The position numbers and the translations under genes were made by a program. A DNA stretch of 13,436 nt from Frankiales bacterium (GTDB lineage: Bacteria > Actinomycetota > Actinomycetes > Mycobacteriales > SCTD01). How positions within the stretch are numbered: the stretch's first letter is position 1; each line of letters opens with the position of its first letter. Below are positions 6,075-13,436 of this stretch, piece after piece. The DNA lies in assembly GCA_025965755.1 (NCBI GenBank), contig JAOPWI010000412.1, positions 1 through 13,436 of the forward strand, given 5' to 3'. The notes under the pieces are model-generated. The model did not search any database. It was not told where the DNA came from and saw only the letters and a program-made list of their open reading frames with translations.

Positions 6075-7591
6075 CCCTCCTGGACCGTCAACCAGCCCCA
6101 CCCCTCGACCGGGAGCACGCCCCGGCCGGCTCGCCGCAGCGTCCGGACCGCGATCGGCCCGGCGCAGCAGCGCCGGACTACGCGCTGGTGCAGCAGCTGC
6201 GCGCGACCGTCGCGACCGACCTGCGGGACGCCCGCCGTCGCCGGGCCGAGGAAGGCAGACCAGACCTGATTGGCGAGGACGAGCAGCAGCTCGGCCGCAG
6301 CCTGATCGCCGCCGCGCTCGACTCCCATCGCCGCGCCCTGGTCAGCGCCGGTCGCACGCTGCCGTCGGCGGAGCAGGACGCGGTGCTGGCCGGTGCGGTC
6401 GAGGCGGCGCTGTTCGGGCTGGGACGGCTGGAGCCGCTGCTGGCCGACCCGACCTGTGTGCATGTGGAGATCAACGGCTGCGACCGGGTCTGGCTCTACC
6501 GCGACGACGGACGGATCGAGAGCGGCCCGGCCGTCGCCGACAGCGACAGCGAGCTGATCGAGTGGGTCCGTACTGCCGCGACCTACTCCGGTCTGACCAG
6601 CCGGCCGTTCGACACGGCGAACCCGTGGCTGGAGCTGCGGCTGCCCGACGGCAGCCGGCTGTGCGCGCTGATGGGCGTCGTGGAACGGCCGGTCGTGAGC
6701 ATCCGGCTGTTCCGCTCCCAACGCGTGACCCTGGACGACCTCGCCGCTCGCGGCAGCTTCGACCCGCAGCTGCACGCGTTCCTGCACGCCGCCGTGCAGG
6801 CCCGGGCGAACCTGGTCGTGTCGGGGGAGACGTTCAGCGGCAAGACGACGCTGCTGCGGGCGCTGGGCAACGCCATCGGCTATGAGGAGCGGATCGTCAC
6901 CTGCGAGCACTTCCTCGAGCTCGGCTTCGACCGGCTGCCCGACCTGCACCGCGACGTCGTCGCGATGGAGGAACGCCTACCCAACGCCGAGGGGATTGGC
7001 GCAGTCACCCTGCACGAGCTCGTCGAGCACTCACGCCGGCTCAACCCGGACCGGCTGATCGTCGGTGAGGTCATCGGCGGAGAGATCATCGCGATGCTCG
7101 ACGCGAAGACCCAGGGTGAGGACGGGTCGCTGTCGACCATCCACGCCCGGAACAGCCGCAGCGCGTTCGACCGGATCAGCACCTACGCCCTCACCAGCGC
7201 CCACCGGATGCCGGTCGAGGCCACCGGAATGCTGCTGGCCGGCGCGGTCGACTTCGTCGTCCACATGACCAAGACCCGCCTCGGCGACGGGCGGGTGTTC
7301 CGGCACGTCAGCAGCGTCCGGGAGGTGCTCGGCTTCGACGGCCGGCAGGTGCTGTCCAGCGAGGTCTTCGCCACCGCGGTCGGGGGCCAGCAGGCCCGGC
7401 CGGCCGCGCCGCTCAGTCCCGACCGGCATCGGCGCCTGTCGGACGCCGGATACGACCAGCACGCCTGGGCCCAGCACCCGCCGGCCCAGCACACGCCGGC
7501 CCAGCACTCGCCGGCCCAGCAGTCACCGAGCCATCACGCCACCCCCTCGGCGCAGCGCACGGCGTCTCCGCCGCTCGGGATCTTCCGGTGA
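6071..7591 (+). CDS. tadA: TadA/CpaF secretion ATPase, 506 aa
   Basis: This hexameric ATPase (VirB11/PulE superfamily) powers pilin export at the cytoplasmic face. An N-terminal helical domain (about 35-130) precedes the ATPase. Walker A is GETFSGKTT at 252-260 (K258, T259). The acidic box is VTCEHFLELGFD rather than the usual VTIEDxxEL. Walker B is PDRLIVGEVIGGE with E333, where most relatives have GEVRGGE. The His box is GSLSTIHARNS with H358. These changes leave the key K, E and H in place, so activity is expected. The C-terminus beyond about residue 435 is an extra low-complexity tail with AQHxP repeats and PSHHATP. ATG 6071 overlaps the preceding stop by 4 bp. An upstream extension of the frame to 5873 only shadows the previous gene. 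Confidence 0.95.
   Translation: MTLLDRQPAPPLDREHAPAGSPQRPDRDRPGAAAPDYALVQQLRATVATDLRDARRRRAEEGRPDLIGEDEQQLGRSLIAAALDSHRRALVSAGRTLPSAEQDAVLAGAVEAALFGLGRLEPLLADPTCVHVEINGCDRVWLYRDDGRIESGPAVADSDSELIEWVRTAATYSGLTSRPFDTANPWLELRLPDGSRLCALMGVVERPVVSIRLFRSQRVTLDDLAARGSFDPQLHAFLHAAVQARANLVVSGETFSGKTTLLRALGNAIGYEERIVTCEHFLELGFDRLPDLHRDVVAMEERLPNAEGIGAVTLHELVEHSRRLNPDRLIVGEVIGGEIIAMLDAKTQGEDGSLSTIHARNSRSAFDRISTYALTSAHRMPVEATGMLLAGAVDFVVHMTKTRLGDGRVFRHVSSVREVLGFDGRQVLSSEVFATAVGGQQARPAAPLSPDRHRRLSDAGYDQHAWAQHPPAQHTPAQHSPAQQSPSHHATPSAQRTASPPLGIFR
7466..7525 (+). repeat. four 15-bp tandem repeats in the tadA tail
   Basis: The unit CCGGCCCAGCACACG recurs at 7481, 7496 and 7511, with a degenerate first unit at 7466-7480. 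It encodes PAQHT, PAQHS and PAQQS, a His/Gln/Pro tail at the ATPase C-terminus. In-frame 15-bp units can expand or contract without breaking the gene, so tail length may vary between strains. Confidence 0.85.
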
Positions 7592-8496
7592 CCAGCCGGA
7601 CCGCCCTCGGCGCCCTGCTCGGGGGAGGCGTTGGGCTGGGGCTGCTGCTGCTGGTCGCTGGCTGGCGAGGCAGCGAGGTTGACAGTGAGCAGGGCAGCCG
7701 GCGTCAGCGCCTTGTTGGCTGGAGCCGGGCGCAGACCCGCCGCCTGGCCGCCGCGCTCGCCGTCGGTCTGCTGGTGCTGGCAGTGACCGGCTGGATCGCC
7801 GCCGGGGCCGGCGCATCGCTACTCGTCTGGTGCTGGGACCAGCTCTTCGGCGGAACCCGCCGCTCCCGCACCGCGACCGCGCAGCTCGATGCGCTCGCCG
7901 GCTGGACCGAGAGCCTGCGCGACCTGGTCGCGACCGGCATCGCCCTCCCCGAAGCGCTGCCCGCGTCGGTAACCAGCGCCGCCCCTAGCCTGCAGCCAGC
8001 ACTGGGAAGACTGACCGACCAGCTGCTCGCCCGCGAACCGCTGGAGGCGGCATTGCGCGCGCTTGGCGACGAGCTCGACGACGGCGGCGCCGACCTGGTC
8101 GTCGCGGCGCTGCTGCTCAACACCCGGGCGCAGGGCCGGGCGCTGGAAGCCGTGCTCAGCGCCCTCGCCGCGAGCCTGCGCAGCGAGCTGCATGTGCGCC
8201 GGACCGTCGAGGCAGAACGGCGCAGCACCCGCCGGGCGGTGCAGATCGTCGTCACCGTCACCCTGGTCACCGCCCTCGGGCTACGGCTGGGCAACCCGGT
8301 CTACGTCGAGCCCTACAGCACCCCCGCCGGGCAGCTCATGCTCGGCATCGTCGCGAGCGTCTTCGCGGTCGGGTTCGCCTGGCTCGCCCGCCTCTCGGCC
8401 CTGCCCCGCACCCCACGCCTGCTCCCGCGCGGCACGGCCGCTGGCGCCGACGTGGGGGCCGGTGCGCGCGTGCGGACGGCGGGGGAGCGGTCATGA
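7588..8496 (+). CDS. tadB: TadB-like inner-membrane platform protein, 302 aa
   Basis: This T2SSF-family protein forms part of the membrane platform on which the TadA ATPase works. Start GTG 7588 overlaps the tadA stop (GTGA). Two N-terminal membrane segments (about 6-25 and 53-83) are followed by a cytoplasmic T2SSF domain (about 98-210). This contains LDALAGWTESLRDLVATGIALPEAL, ALRALGDELDDGGADLVVAALLLNTRAQGRALEAVL and HVRRTVEAERRSTRRAVQI in the usual order. Two C-terminal segments (about 213-232 and 248-270) follow. Length and topology match TadB of actinobacteria. Confidence 0.9.
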   Translation: MTSRTALGALLGGGVGLGLLLLVAGWRGSEVDSEQGSRRQRLVGWSRAQTRRLAAALAVGLLVLAVTGWIAAGAGASLLVWCWDQLFGGTRRSRTATAQLDALAGWTESLRDLVATGIALPEALPASVTSAAPSLQPALGRLTDQLLAREPLEAALRALGDELDDGGADLVVAALLLNTRAQGRALEAVLSALAASLRSELHVRRTVEAERRSTRRAVQIVVTVTLVTALGLRLGNPVYVEPYSTPAGQLMLGIVASVFAVGFAWLARLSALPRTPRLLPRGTAAGADVGAGARVRTAGERS

Positions 8497-9416
8497 TCCT
8501 GGCGCTGCTGTCCGGCCTGGGCTTCGGCATGGGAGTGTGCCTGCTGGTCGCCGGCCTGCGACCGGCCCCGGTCTCCTTTGCCTCTCGGCTGCGGCAGCTC
8601 GACCGGCCGGCAGGGACGCGGCCGGGTGCCGCGGCGACCGGCCCGGACTCTGAGCCCGCAGACCTGCTGGCAGCGATGCGGCTGTGGCTGGGGCTGCGCA
8701 CGCTCCCGCGCGCCGAACGGTCGGGACTGGCGGGACTGTCCGGCGATGCCTCCGCCGACCTGGCGGTGACTGGCACTCCCGCCGAGGCGCACGCCGGCAG
8801 CAAGGCCCTTGCTGGTCTCACCGGCCTACTGGCCCCTGCGATGCTGACCCTGCTGCTGCAGACCGCCGGGCTGGAGCTGCCGCTGCTGGTGCCGCTGTGG
8901 GTCTGCCTGTCCAGCGCCCTGGTCGGCTACCTGGTGCCGGACCTGCGGCTGCGACGCGCCGCCGCCAACGCCCGCCGCGCGTTCCGCACCAGCATCGGGG
9001 CGTTCCTGGACCTGGTCGCGATGCGGATGGCCTCCGGCAGCGGACTGGCCGAGGCGCTGCACGACGCGGCGAGCATCGGCAGCGGCCCGGCGTTCGCGCG
9101 CATCCGCGGCGCCCTGGCCGACGCCCGCACCGACGGGCTCACCCCCGCCCAGGCACTGGGGCTGCTCGGCACGCAGCTTCACCTGCCCGACCTGGTCGAC
9201 GTCGCCACCCGGCTGCGGCTGGTCGACACCAGCGGCGCCCAGGCCCAGGCGTCCCTGCGGGCGCAGGCCGCCAGCCTGCGCGACCGCGAGCTCGCCGACG
9301 CGCAGGGACGGGCCAACGAGCAGTCCCAGTCGATGCTCGTCGCTCAGGTCGTCCTGGGCTTGGGGTTCGTGCTGTTCCTGGGCTACCCCGCCGTCGTCCG
9401 CGTCCTCGCCACATGA
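8493..9416 (+). CDS. tadC: TadC-like inner-membrane platform protein, 307 aa
   Basis: This second T2SSF protein is expected to pair with TadB. ATG 8493 overlaps the tadB stop by 4 bp and has an ideal GGGGGAG 5 bp upstream. Membrane segments lie at about 3-22, 110-128, 131-150 and 281-303. The T2SSF domain at about 160-275 includes RTSIGAFLDLVAMRMASGSGLAEAL and LRAQAASLRDRELADAQGRANEQSQSM, ahead of the last helix. It is the last gene before the 139-bp gap that precedes the pilin-like gene. Confidence 0.9.
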   Translation: MILALLSGLGFGMGVCLLVAGLRPAPVSFASRLRQLDRPAGTRPGAAATGPDSEPADLLAAMRLWLGLRTLPRAERSGLAGLSGDASADLAVTGTPAEAHAGSKALAGLTGLLAPAMLTLLLQTAGLELPLLVPLWVCLSSALVGYLVPDLRLRRAAANARRAFRTSIGAFLDLVAMRMASGSGLAEALHDAASIGSGPAFARIRGALADARTDGLTPAQALGLLGTQLHLPDLVDVATRLRLVDTSGAQAQASLRAQAASLRDRELADAQGRANEQSQSMLVAQVVLGLGFVLFLGYPAVVRVLAT

Positions 9417-9555
9417 CTCGCCACAGACCCGTCACACCGGGCTGACCGGCCCCTGGACCGGCACCCAAGTCCGGCATCTGAACGCCGCACTTGAAGCACA
9501 GCACCACCAGCAAGGGCCGTTGGACTTCCCGACCCCGGAGCAGATGGAGAAGCAC
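9417..9555 (+). promoter_or_regulatory. gap before the pilin-like gene, possible internal promoter or leader
   Basis: This 139-bp gap is the longest inside the operon, where other junctions overlap or are short. A TTGAAG hexamer at 9491-9496 could be a -35, but no clear TAnnnT lies 16-19 bp downstream, so a promoter is only suggested by position. Extra expression of the abundant subunit would be the usual reason for such a gap. I see no terminator-like hairpin with a T-run. Confidence 0.3.
9546..9550 (+). promoter_or_regulatory. Shine-Dalgarno deciding the pilin-like start
   Basis: GGAGA lies 5 bp before ATG 9556 and favours that start over the in-frame ATG 9544 (SD GGAG only 3 bp upstream) and TTG 9520. 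Confidence 0.6.
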
Positions 9556-9825
9556 ATGACGACACTTCAGAACCGAGCCCGGGTGGCCTGCGCCGGACTG
9601 CTGCTGCTGTTTCCCGAGATCGCAGTCGGTCTGCTGCTGTTCGACGCCGCCAAAAGCGTCCGCGTCCGCGTCGGCGGCTCTGATCCGGAGCGTGGCGACG
9701 CGATCCAGTGGGTCATCGTGACGGCCATCGGCGCGGCGATCGCCGTCACCGTCGGCGCGATCATCTTCAACAAGCTCGAAGGCAAGGCCAACGACATCGA
9801 CGTCACCACCCCCGGCGCCCGCTGA
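9556..9825 (+). CDS. small pilin-like membrane protein of the Tad operon, 89 aa
   Basis: This is a candidate major subunit by position between tadC and the tadE genes. Two hydrophobic stretches are seen: residues 11-32 (an unusually leucine-rich leader with FPEIAVGLLLF) and 51-70 (QWVIVTAIGAAIAVTVGAII). They are separated by a charged linker and the motif ERGDAIQW at 45-52. Flp pilins are cut after a glycine just before such a hydrophobic helix, so G47/D48 would be the natural site. However, the canonical G-x4-E-Y is absent: the glycine is followed by DAIQW, with Q in place of the conserved Glu and shifted by one. The first hydrophobic stretch is also unlike a short Flp leader. After cleavage a 42-residue peptide ending DVTTPGAR would remain. 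It could instead be an uncleaved two-helix membrane protein. Confidence 0.72.
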   Translation: MTTLQNRARVACAGLLLLFPEIAVGLLLFDAAKSVRVRVGGSDPERGDAIQWVIVTAIGAAIAVTVGAIIFNKLEGKANDIDVTTPGAR

Positions 9826-9831
9826 CCCGTC

Positions 9832-10350
9832 ATGAGCGACCAGCGCAACAGCACCCAGAGCCGCACCCCAAGTACGGGCCATGCGCCCAGGGTTCGGCGA
9901 CGGGCCGCGATGCGGGGCGACGCCGGTAGCAGCGCGATCGAGCTCGTGCTGCTCACGCCGCTGCTGCTCGCGCTGGTCTTCGCGCTCATCCAGACCGCGC
10001 TCGTATGGAACGCCCGGCACACCGTCGGCGCCGCAGCCCAGCAGGGCGCGCGGCTGGCCCGGACCGCCACGGCGCTGGCCCCCGCCGCCTTTACCGTGAC
10101 CGACGTCGGACCGGCCACGGAAGTCCCAGGCGCCGGCAACGGGTCGCCGGACGAGCGAACCCGCCAGTCGACATTGCGGTACCTGCAGCAGACCGGCGGT
10201 CGGGCCCTCGCCGACCCGACCGTCACCGTCCGGCGCGACGGCCAGTACGTCACGGTCACCGTCAGCGGCACCACCGTCGGCGTCCTGCCCGGGCTCACCG
10301 TGCGGGTCACCGGCAGCAGCCGCACCCCGGTCGAAGGCTTCCGACCATGA
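9832..10350 (+). CDS. TadE-like pseudopilin, 172 aa
   Basis: TadE-family proteins are minor pseudopilin-like subunits of Tad pili. A 28-residue basic leader precedes GDAGSSAIELVLLTPLLLAL, the TadE signature, with the conserved Glu at residue 37 and one helix at about 36-58. The remainder is an extracytoplasmic domain with HTVGAAAQQGARLA (helix) and beta strands (VTVRRDGQYVTVTVSG). It starts 7 bp after the pilin-like stop and overlaps the next gene by 4 bp. Confidence 0.88.
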   Translation: MSDQRNSTQSRTPSTGHAPRVRRRAAMRGDAGSSAIELVLLTPLLLALVFALIQTALVWNARHTVGAAAQQGARLARTATALAPAAFTVTDVGPATEVPGAGNGSPDERTRQSTLRYLQQTGGRALADPTVTVRRDGQYVTVTVSGTTVGVLPGLTVRVTGSSRTPVEGFRP

Positions 10351-10808
10351 CCCGCGCCCGTACCCGTGTCCGTCGACGGGCCACCGGTGAGCGCGGCGCC
10401 ATGACCGTCGAGCTCGTGCTGCTCGCGCCGCTGCTGTTCGCCCTGCTCGCGTTCCTGCTCGGACTGGGCCGCGCGGCCGACGCCCGCGGCCGCCTGGTCG
10501 GGGCCGTCCGGGACGCCACCCGGGCCGCCAGCCTGGCCAGCACCCCGGGAGGTGCGGCGCAGGCGGCCCGCGACACCGCAATGGCGAACCTGACCGGCGC
10601 AGGCCTGGAATGCCGCCAACCACAGGTCAGCACCGACACCAGCCGGTTCACGCCCGGCGGTCAGGTCAGCGTCACGATCCGCTGCACCCTGGACCTGTCG
10701 GAGCTCGTCGTGTCCGGACTGCCCGGACGCACCAGCCTGGTCGCGACGGCCGCTGCACCGCTGGACACCTACAGCAGTCGCATCACCCCTGCCGGCGGGG
10801 CGCCATGA
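10347..10808 (+). CDS. second TadE/TadF-like pseudopilin, 153 aa
   Basis: A basic leader precedes ERGAMTVELVLLAPLLFALLAF, again the TadE signature, with Glu at residue 22 and a helix at about 20-42. A helical GRLVGAVRDATRAASLA and a beta-rich C-terminal half with one CRQP and one IRCTLDL cysteine follow; these two cysteines may pair outside the cell. It overlaps neighbours by 4 bp at both ends. Two TadE-type subunits in a row are usual in actinobacterial Tad operons. Confidence 0.88.
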   Translation: MTRARTRVRRRATGERGAMTVELVLLAPLLFALLAFLLGLGRAADARGRLVGAVRDATRAASLASTPGGAAQAARDTAMANLTGAGLECRQPQVSTDTSRFTPGGQVSVTIRCTLDLSELVVSGLPGRTSLVATAAAPLDTYSSRITPAGGAP

Positions 10809-11332
10809 TCTCCCCCCTCGGGGCCTGCCATGACGCGAAGTCGCACGGCGCGACGTCCCGCCGCCTTCCATCTCGCCGCCGGGCCGCGGGGGCCGTCAAG
10901 GCGGACGACGCCGGGATGGCCGGCGTCGTGGTGTTGCTGCTGACGCCGGTGCTGTTCGGGCTCGGCGGGCTGGTGCTGGACGGCGGCACTCACCTGGCCG
11001 CGCGGCAGCGCACCGCCGGCCTGGCGGAGCAGGCCGCCCGGGCCGGCGCGGACCAGCTCGACATCAGCAGCCTGCGCGCGACCGGCCTGCCGACGCTCGA
11101 TGAGGGCGCCGCCCGTGAGATGGCGTGCCGTTACGCCCGCACTGTCGAGCCCGACGTCGCCTGCACGGCCGCCGTCGCGGCGACCGCGACTGGTCCGGAA
11201 GTGCAGGTCCGCCTCCGCGCCCAGACCGCGACGGTGCTGTTGGGGCTGATCGGCATCAACCTGTTGCACACCGACGCGATCGGCACCGCACAGGCCGTCA
11301 CCGGCATCCGCACTCCGGGGGAGAGCCCATGA
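10805..11332 (+). CDS. TadG-like (TadE/G N-terminal) pilus protein, 175 aa
   Basis: A basic leader of about 33 residues is followed by DDAGMAGVVVLLLTPVLFGLGGLVLDGG, the N-terminal motif of the putative Flp pilus-assembly TadE/G-like family, with the helix at about 38-58. The downstream HLAARQRTAGLAEQAARAGADQLD is the typical following helix. Only about 115 residues of extracytoplasmic domain remain, with no von Willebrand domain, so it is the short actinobacterial form rather than full-length TadG. It overlaps both neighbours by 4 bp. Confidence 0.86.
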   Translation: MISPLGACHDAKSHGATSRRLPSRRRAAGAVKADDAGMAGVVVLLLTPVLFGLGGLVLDGGTHLAARQRTAGLAEQAARAGADQLDISSLRATGLPTLDEGAAREMACRYARTVEPDVACTAAVAATATGPEVQVRLRAQTATVLLGLIGINLLHTDAIGTAQAVTGIRTPGESP

Positions 11333-13436
11333 CCGCCCGCCACAGCCACCACCTCCGCCGACACCCGGGGACGCCCGAGGCGCACCGGGTGCTGCGCAGA
11401 GTCGGTGCCGTGCTGCAGTTGCTCGCGGTGCTCGCGCTACCGCCAGCCCTGCTGCTGGGCCTGGTCGGCAGCCCGCTGAACCCGCCGGCGCAGCTGCGCA
11501 ACACCGACGCGCTGACCTCTGCGGTTGACGACCGCAGCGTGCTGTGGCTGATCGCGCTGGCCGGCTGGCTGCTCTACGCCCACCTTCTCAGCAGCCTGCT
11601 GGTCGAGGCGCTGCGACAGACCCGTGGCGCCAACCTGCGGCTCCCGCTGCCCGGCCTGATGTTCGGTGCCAACGCAGCGCTCGCCAGCCACCTGGTCGCC
11701 AGCCTGCTGCTCACCACCCCGCTGGGCGCCGGTGCCGGCGACGGGACCGGCCGCCTGACGCCCGCGGTTGTGCAGGTCGTCGCTGTAGCCCCGGCCAGTG
11801 TTGGGGGCGCCGCCGCTGCGCCGCCGCAGGCGAATGACGAGCCCGCGCCTTCGCCGGCCGTAGCAGGGATGGCTGGCGAGCGTGTCTCGAACGTACCGGC
11901 CGGTGGGGTGCCGATGTCCGACAGCGGCTCAACGGCTGGGCTGCTGCAGTGCCGGGTGCTGCCCCCGGAGGGACGTGACCACGACACGCTGTGGGACATC
12001 GCCGGGCGGCACCTGGGCGACGGCACCCGCTGGCGCGACATCTACGCCCTCAACCAGGGCCGGCTCATGCCCGACGGGCAGCGCCTCACCCGCGCCAGCC
12101 TCATCTACCCGGGCTGGATCCTCACCCTCCCGGCCGACGCCATCGCGCTGGACGTAGACCGCGTCCCCCTGCCCGAGCAGGCCACGACCCCGCAGGCCGC
12201 CCCGCCCTCTGCTGCTCACTCGACAGCCAACCCCCCGGCGCCGGCGCGCCCGGCCCACGCAGTCCCGGACAGGACGGACCGGACTCCGCCCGTTCTGGCA
12301 GCGCCGACCTCGGACGCCACCGGCAGCGGCGCCGCTCCCACCAGCCCTGCGCTCCCCGCCGCCGGCCCGTCCGGACAGCCGGGCCGTAGCCCAGCTCCGT
12401 CCGCATCGGCGGGCGCGCCGACGGCAGAACCGGCCCTTGTCGAGGACCTCGCGCAGGAGTCGGCGCAGGAGTCGGACGCGGACTACCAGCTGCCCCTCGC
12501 GGGGCTGCTCACCGCCGGGTCCCTGGGGCTGCTGGTCGCGTTGACCCGGCGGCGCAAAGTCGCGGCCCGCCGGCGGCCACCGGGAGTGCGGGTGGCGCTG
12601 CCCGGTCCTGACCTGATCGAGCAGGAATGCCAGCTGCGCGAGGAGGCCCGACGGGCCGACGACATCGCCGCGACCCTCCGGCTCGCGCTGCACTTGGCCG
12701 TACGCACCACCCCGCCCGCGCAGATACAGGCGGTCTGGCAGCACCCGGATCGCAGTCTGGAGCTGTGCTGGACCGACTCCGGAGCCCACACCCCGGTGCC
12801 CGCGCCCTTCCAGCCGACCGAACGCGGCTGGCTGCTACCCGCCGACGCACACCGGCTGCTCTGGGCCGCCCGTCAGGGGGCCGGCAAGGACGGCACCGCA
12901 CCCCGGAGCGGCCCGCCCGAATTGACGGACGATCAAGGGCGCGCGGAGCTGGTGGCCGGGCTGGACCGGCGCGCCGACGACCCGTTCCCGCTGCTAACCC
13001 CCGTCGGCACCCGCCACGGCAGCGCCTGCCTTGTCAACCTCGAGGCGTTCCGCATCGTCAGCCTCACCGGCCCGCCCGGTCCCGCGCAGGCACCAGCGGC
13101 CACGCATCTCGCCGAGGCGGACCTACCGGCGGCGCCGCCGCATGCAGGCCCGGAAGAAGTCGTGTCCGCGTGGGTCCAGGCGCTCGGCGGTGCGCCCTGG
13201 GCCAGCGGCGTCCGCGCCTACGTTCCGCCGCGCCTAGCGGACCTGGGGATCGGACTGGACCGGGTCGAGGTCAACGCCGACCGCGGGCCGCTGTACGCGC
13301 TGACCGGGGAGCAGCTCGAGCAGGTCCACGACCACGGCAGCCACCTCGCGGCCCGCCTCGCCGACGCCGAGTTCGCCGAGGACATCCTCGAGCTCTACGC
13401 CGGCTACCACCAGGCCGAGCTTCCCGCCGGCGCCCT
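11329..13436 (+). CDS. large LysM membrane protein, C-terminus cut by window edge
   Basis: An open frame of 702 codons runs off the right edge. ATG 11329 overlaps the preceding stop and has GGGGGAG 5 bp upstream. Two to three membrane segments lie at about 24-46, 66-88 and 108-132. A LysM-like domain at about 215-268 (HDTLWDIAGRHLGDGTRWRDIYALN through YPGWILTLP) would bind peptidoglycan. A Pro/Ala/Ser-rich linker (about 270-380) leads to another membrane helix at about 385-405 (LPLAGLLTAGSLGLLVAL) and then RRRK. Beyond it lies a large, probably cytoplasmic part with LVNLEAFRIVSLTGPPGP. Proteins with this layout in actinobacterial Tad loci often end in a winged-helix/BTAD regulator domain, but that part is not in view. 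It could sense the wall and signal inward (inference). Confidence 0.88.
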   Translation, partial: MTARHSHHLRRHPGTPEAHRVLRRVGAVLQLLAVLALPPALLLGLVGSPLNPPAQLRNTDALTSAVDDRSVLWLIALAGWLLYAHLLSSLLVEALRQTRGANLRLPLPGLMFGANAALASHLVASLLLTTPLGAGAGDGTGRLTPAVVQVVAVAPASVGGAAAAPPQANDEPAPSPAVAGMAGERVSNVPAGGVPMSDSGSTAGLLQCRVLPPEGRDHDTLWDIAGRHLGDGTRWRDIYALNQGRLMPDGQRLTRASLIYPGWILTLPADAIALDVDRVPLPEQATTPQAAPPSAAHSTANPPAPARPAHAVPDRTDRTPPVLAAPTSDATGSGAAPTSPALPAAGPSGQPGRSPAPSASAGAPTAEPALVEDLAQESAQESDADYQLPLAGLLTAGSLGLLVALTRRRKVAARRRPPGVRVALPGPDLIEQECQLREEARRADDIAATLRLALHLAVRTTPPAQIQAVWQHPDRSLELCWTDSGAHTPVPAPFQPTERGWLLPADAHRLLWAARQGAGKDGTAPRSGPPELTDDQGRAELVAGLDRRADDPFPLLTPVGTRHGSACLVNLEAFRIVSLTGPPGPAQAPAATHLAEADLPAAPPHAGPEEVVSAWVQALGGAPWASGVRAYVPPRLADLGIGLDRVEVNADRGPLYALTGEQLEQVHDHGSHLAARLADAEFAEDILELYAGYHQAELPAGA

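Overview
The window is very GC-rich with strong G/C at third codon positions. Its closest-looking gene content is actinobacterial: a Tad-type pilus/secretion operon of the secretin-less, Gram-positive kind, with companion genes I associate with Frankia, Geodermatophilales and Streptomyces relatives. I cannot name the genus from sequence alone. There is no rRNA, tRNA or CRISPR array.

Layout. (1) Positions 1-989 (minus): an IS30-family transposase cut by the left window edge, with a probable element end near 1043. (2) 1044-1496: no convincing gene; it holds a small inverted repeat and a perfect DnaA box (TTATCCACA). (3) 1497-2538 (minus): two overlapping genes of unknown function. (4) 2539-2900: a divergent intergenic region with five copies of TGGGATGGT. 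Three lie on the minus strand and two on the plus strand, each set spaced exactly 21 bp and pointing at its own gene, with a second perfect DnaA box between them. (5) 2901-13436 (plus): a long, tightly packed operon. It runs lipoprotein, secreted PKD-like protein, SAF-domain (CpaB-like) membrane protein, 14-codon mini-ORF, MinD/ParA-like (TadZ/CpaE-like) protein, TadA/CpaF ATPase, TadB, TadC, small pilin-like protein, two TadE-like pseudopilins, TadG-like protein and a large LysM membrane protein cut by the right edge.

How it works together (family knowledge plus inference). The CpaF ATPase would drive the TadB/TadC inner-membrane platform, assembling or exporting the pilin-like and TadE/TadG-like subunits. 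The MinD-like protein would position the machine. The SAF protein, lipoprotein and secreted protein would act at the outer face of the membrane. Most genes from 4484 on overlap by 4 bp (ATGA/GTGA), which implies translational coupling; the pilin-like gene is set apart by a 139-bp gap and a good Shine-Dalgarno. No prepilin peptidase (TadV/CpaA) is in the window.

The least explained part is the divergent region at 2539-2900 with its paired 21-bp-phased repeat clusters, together with the two unknown genes it faces.
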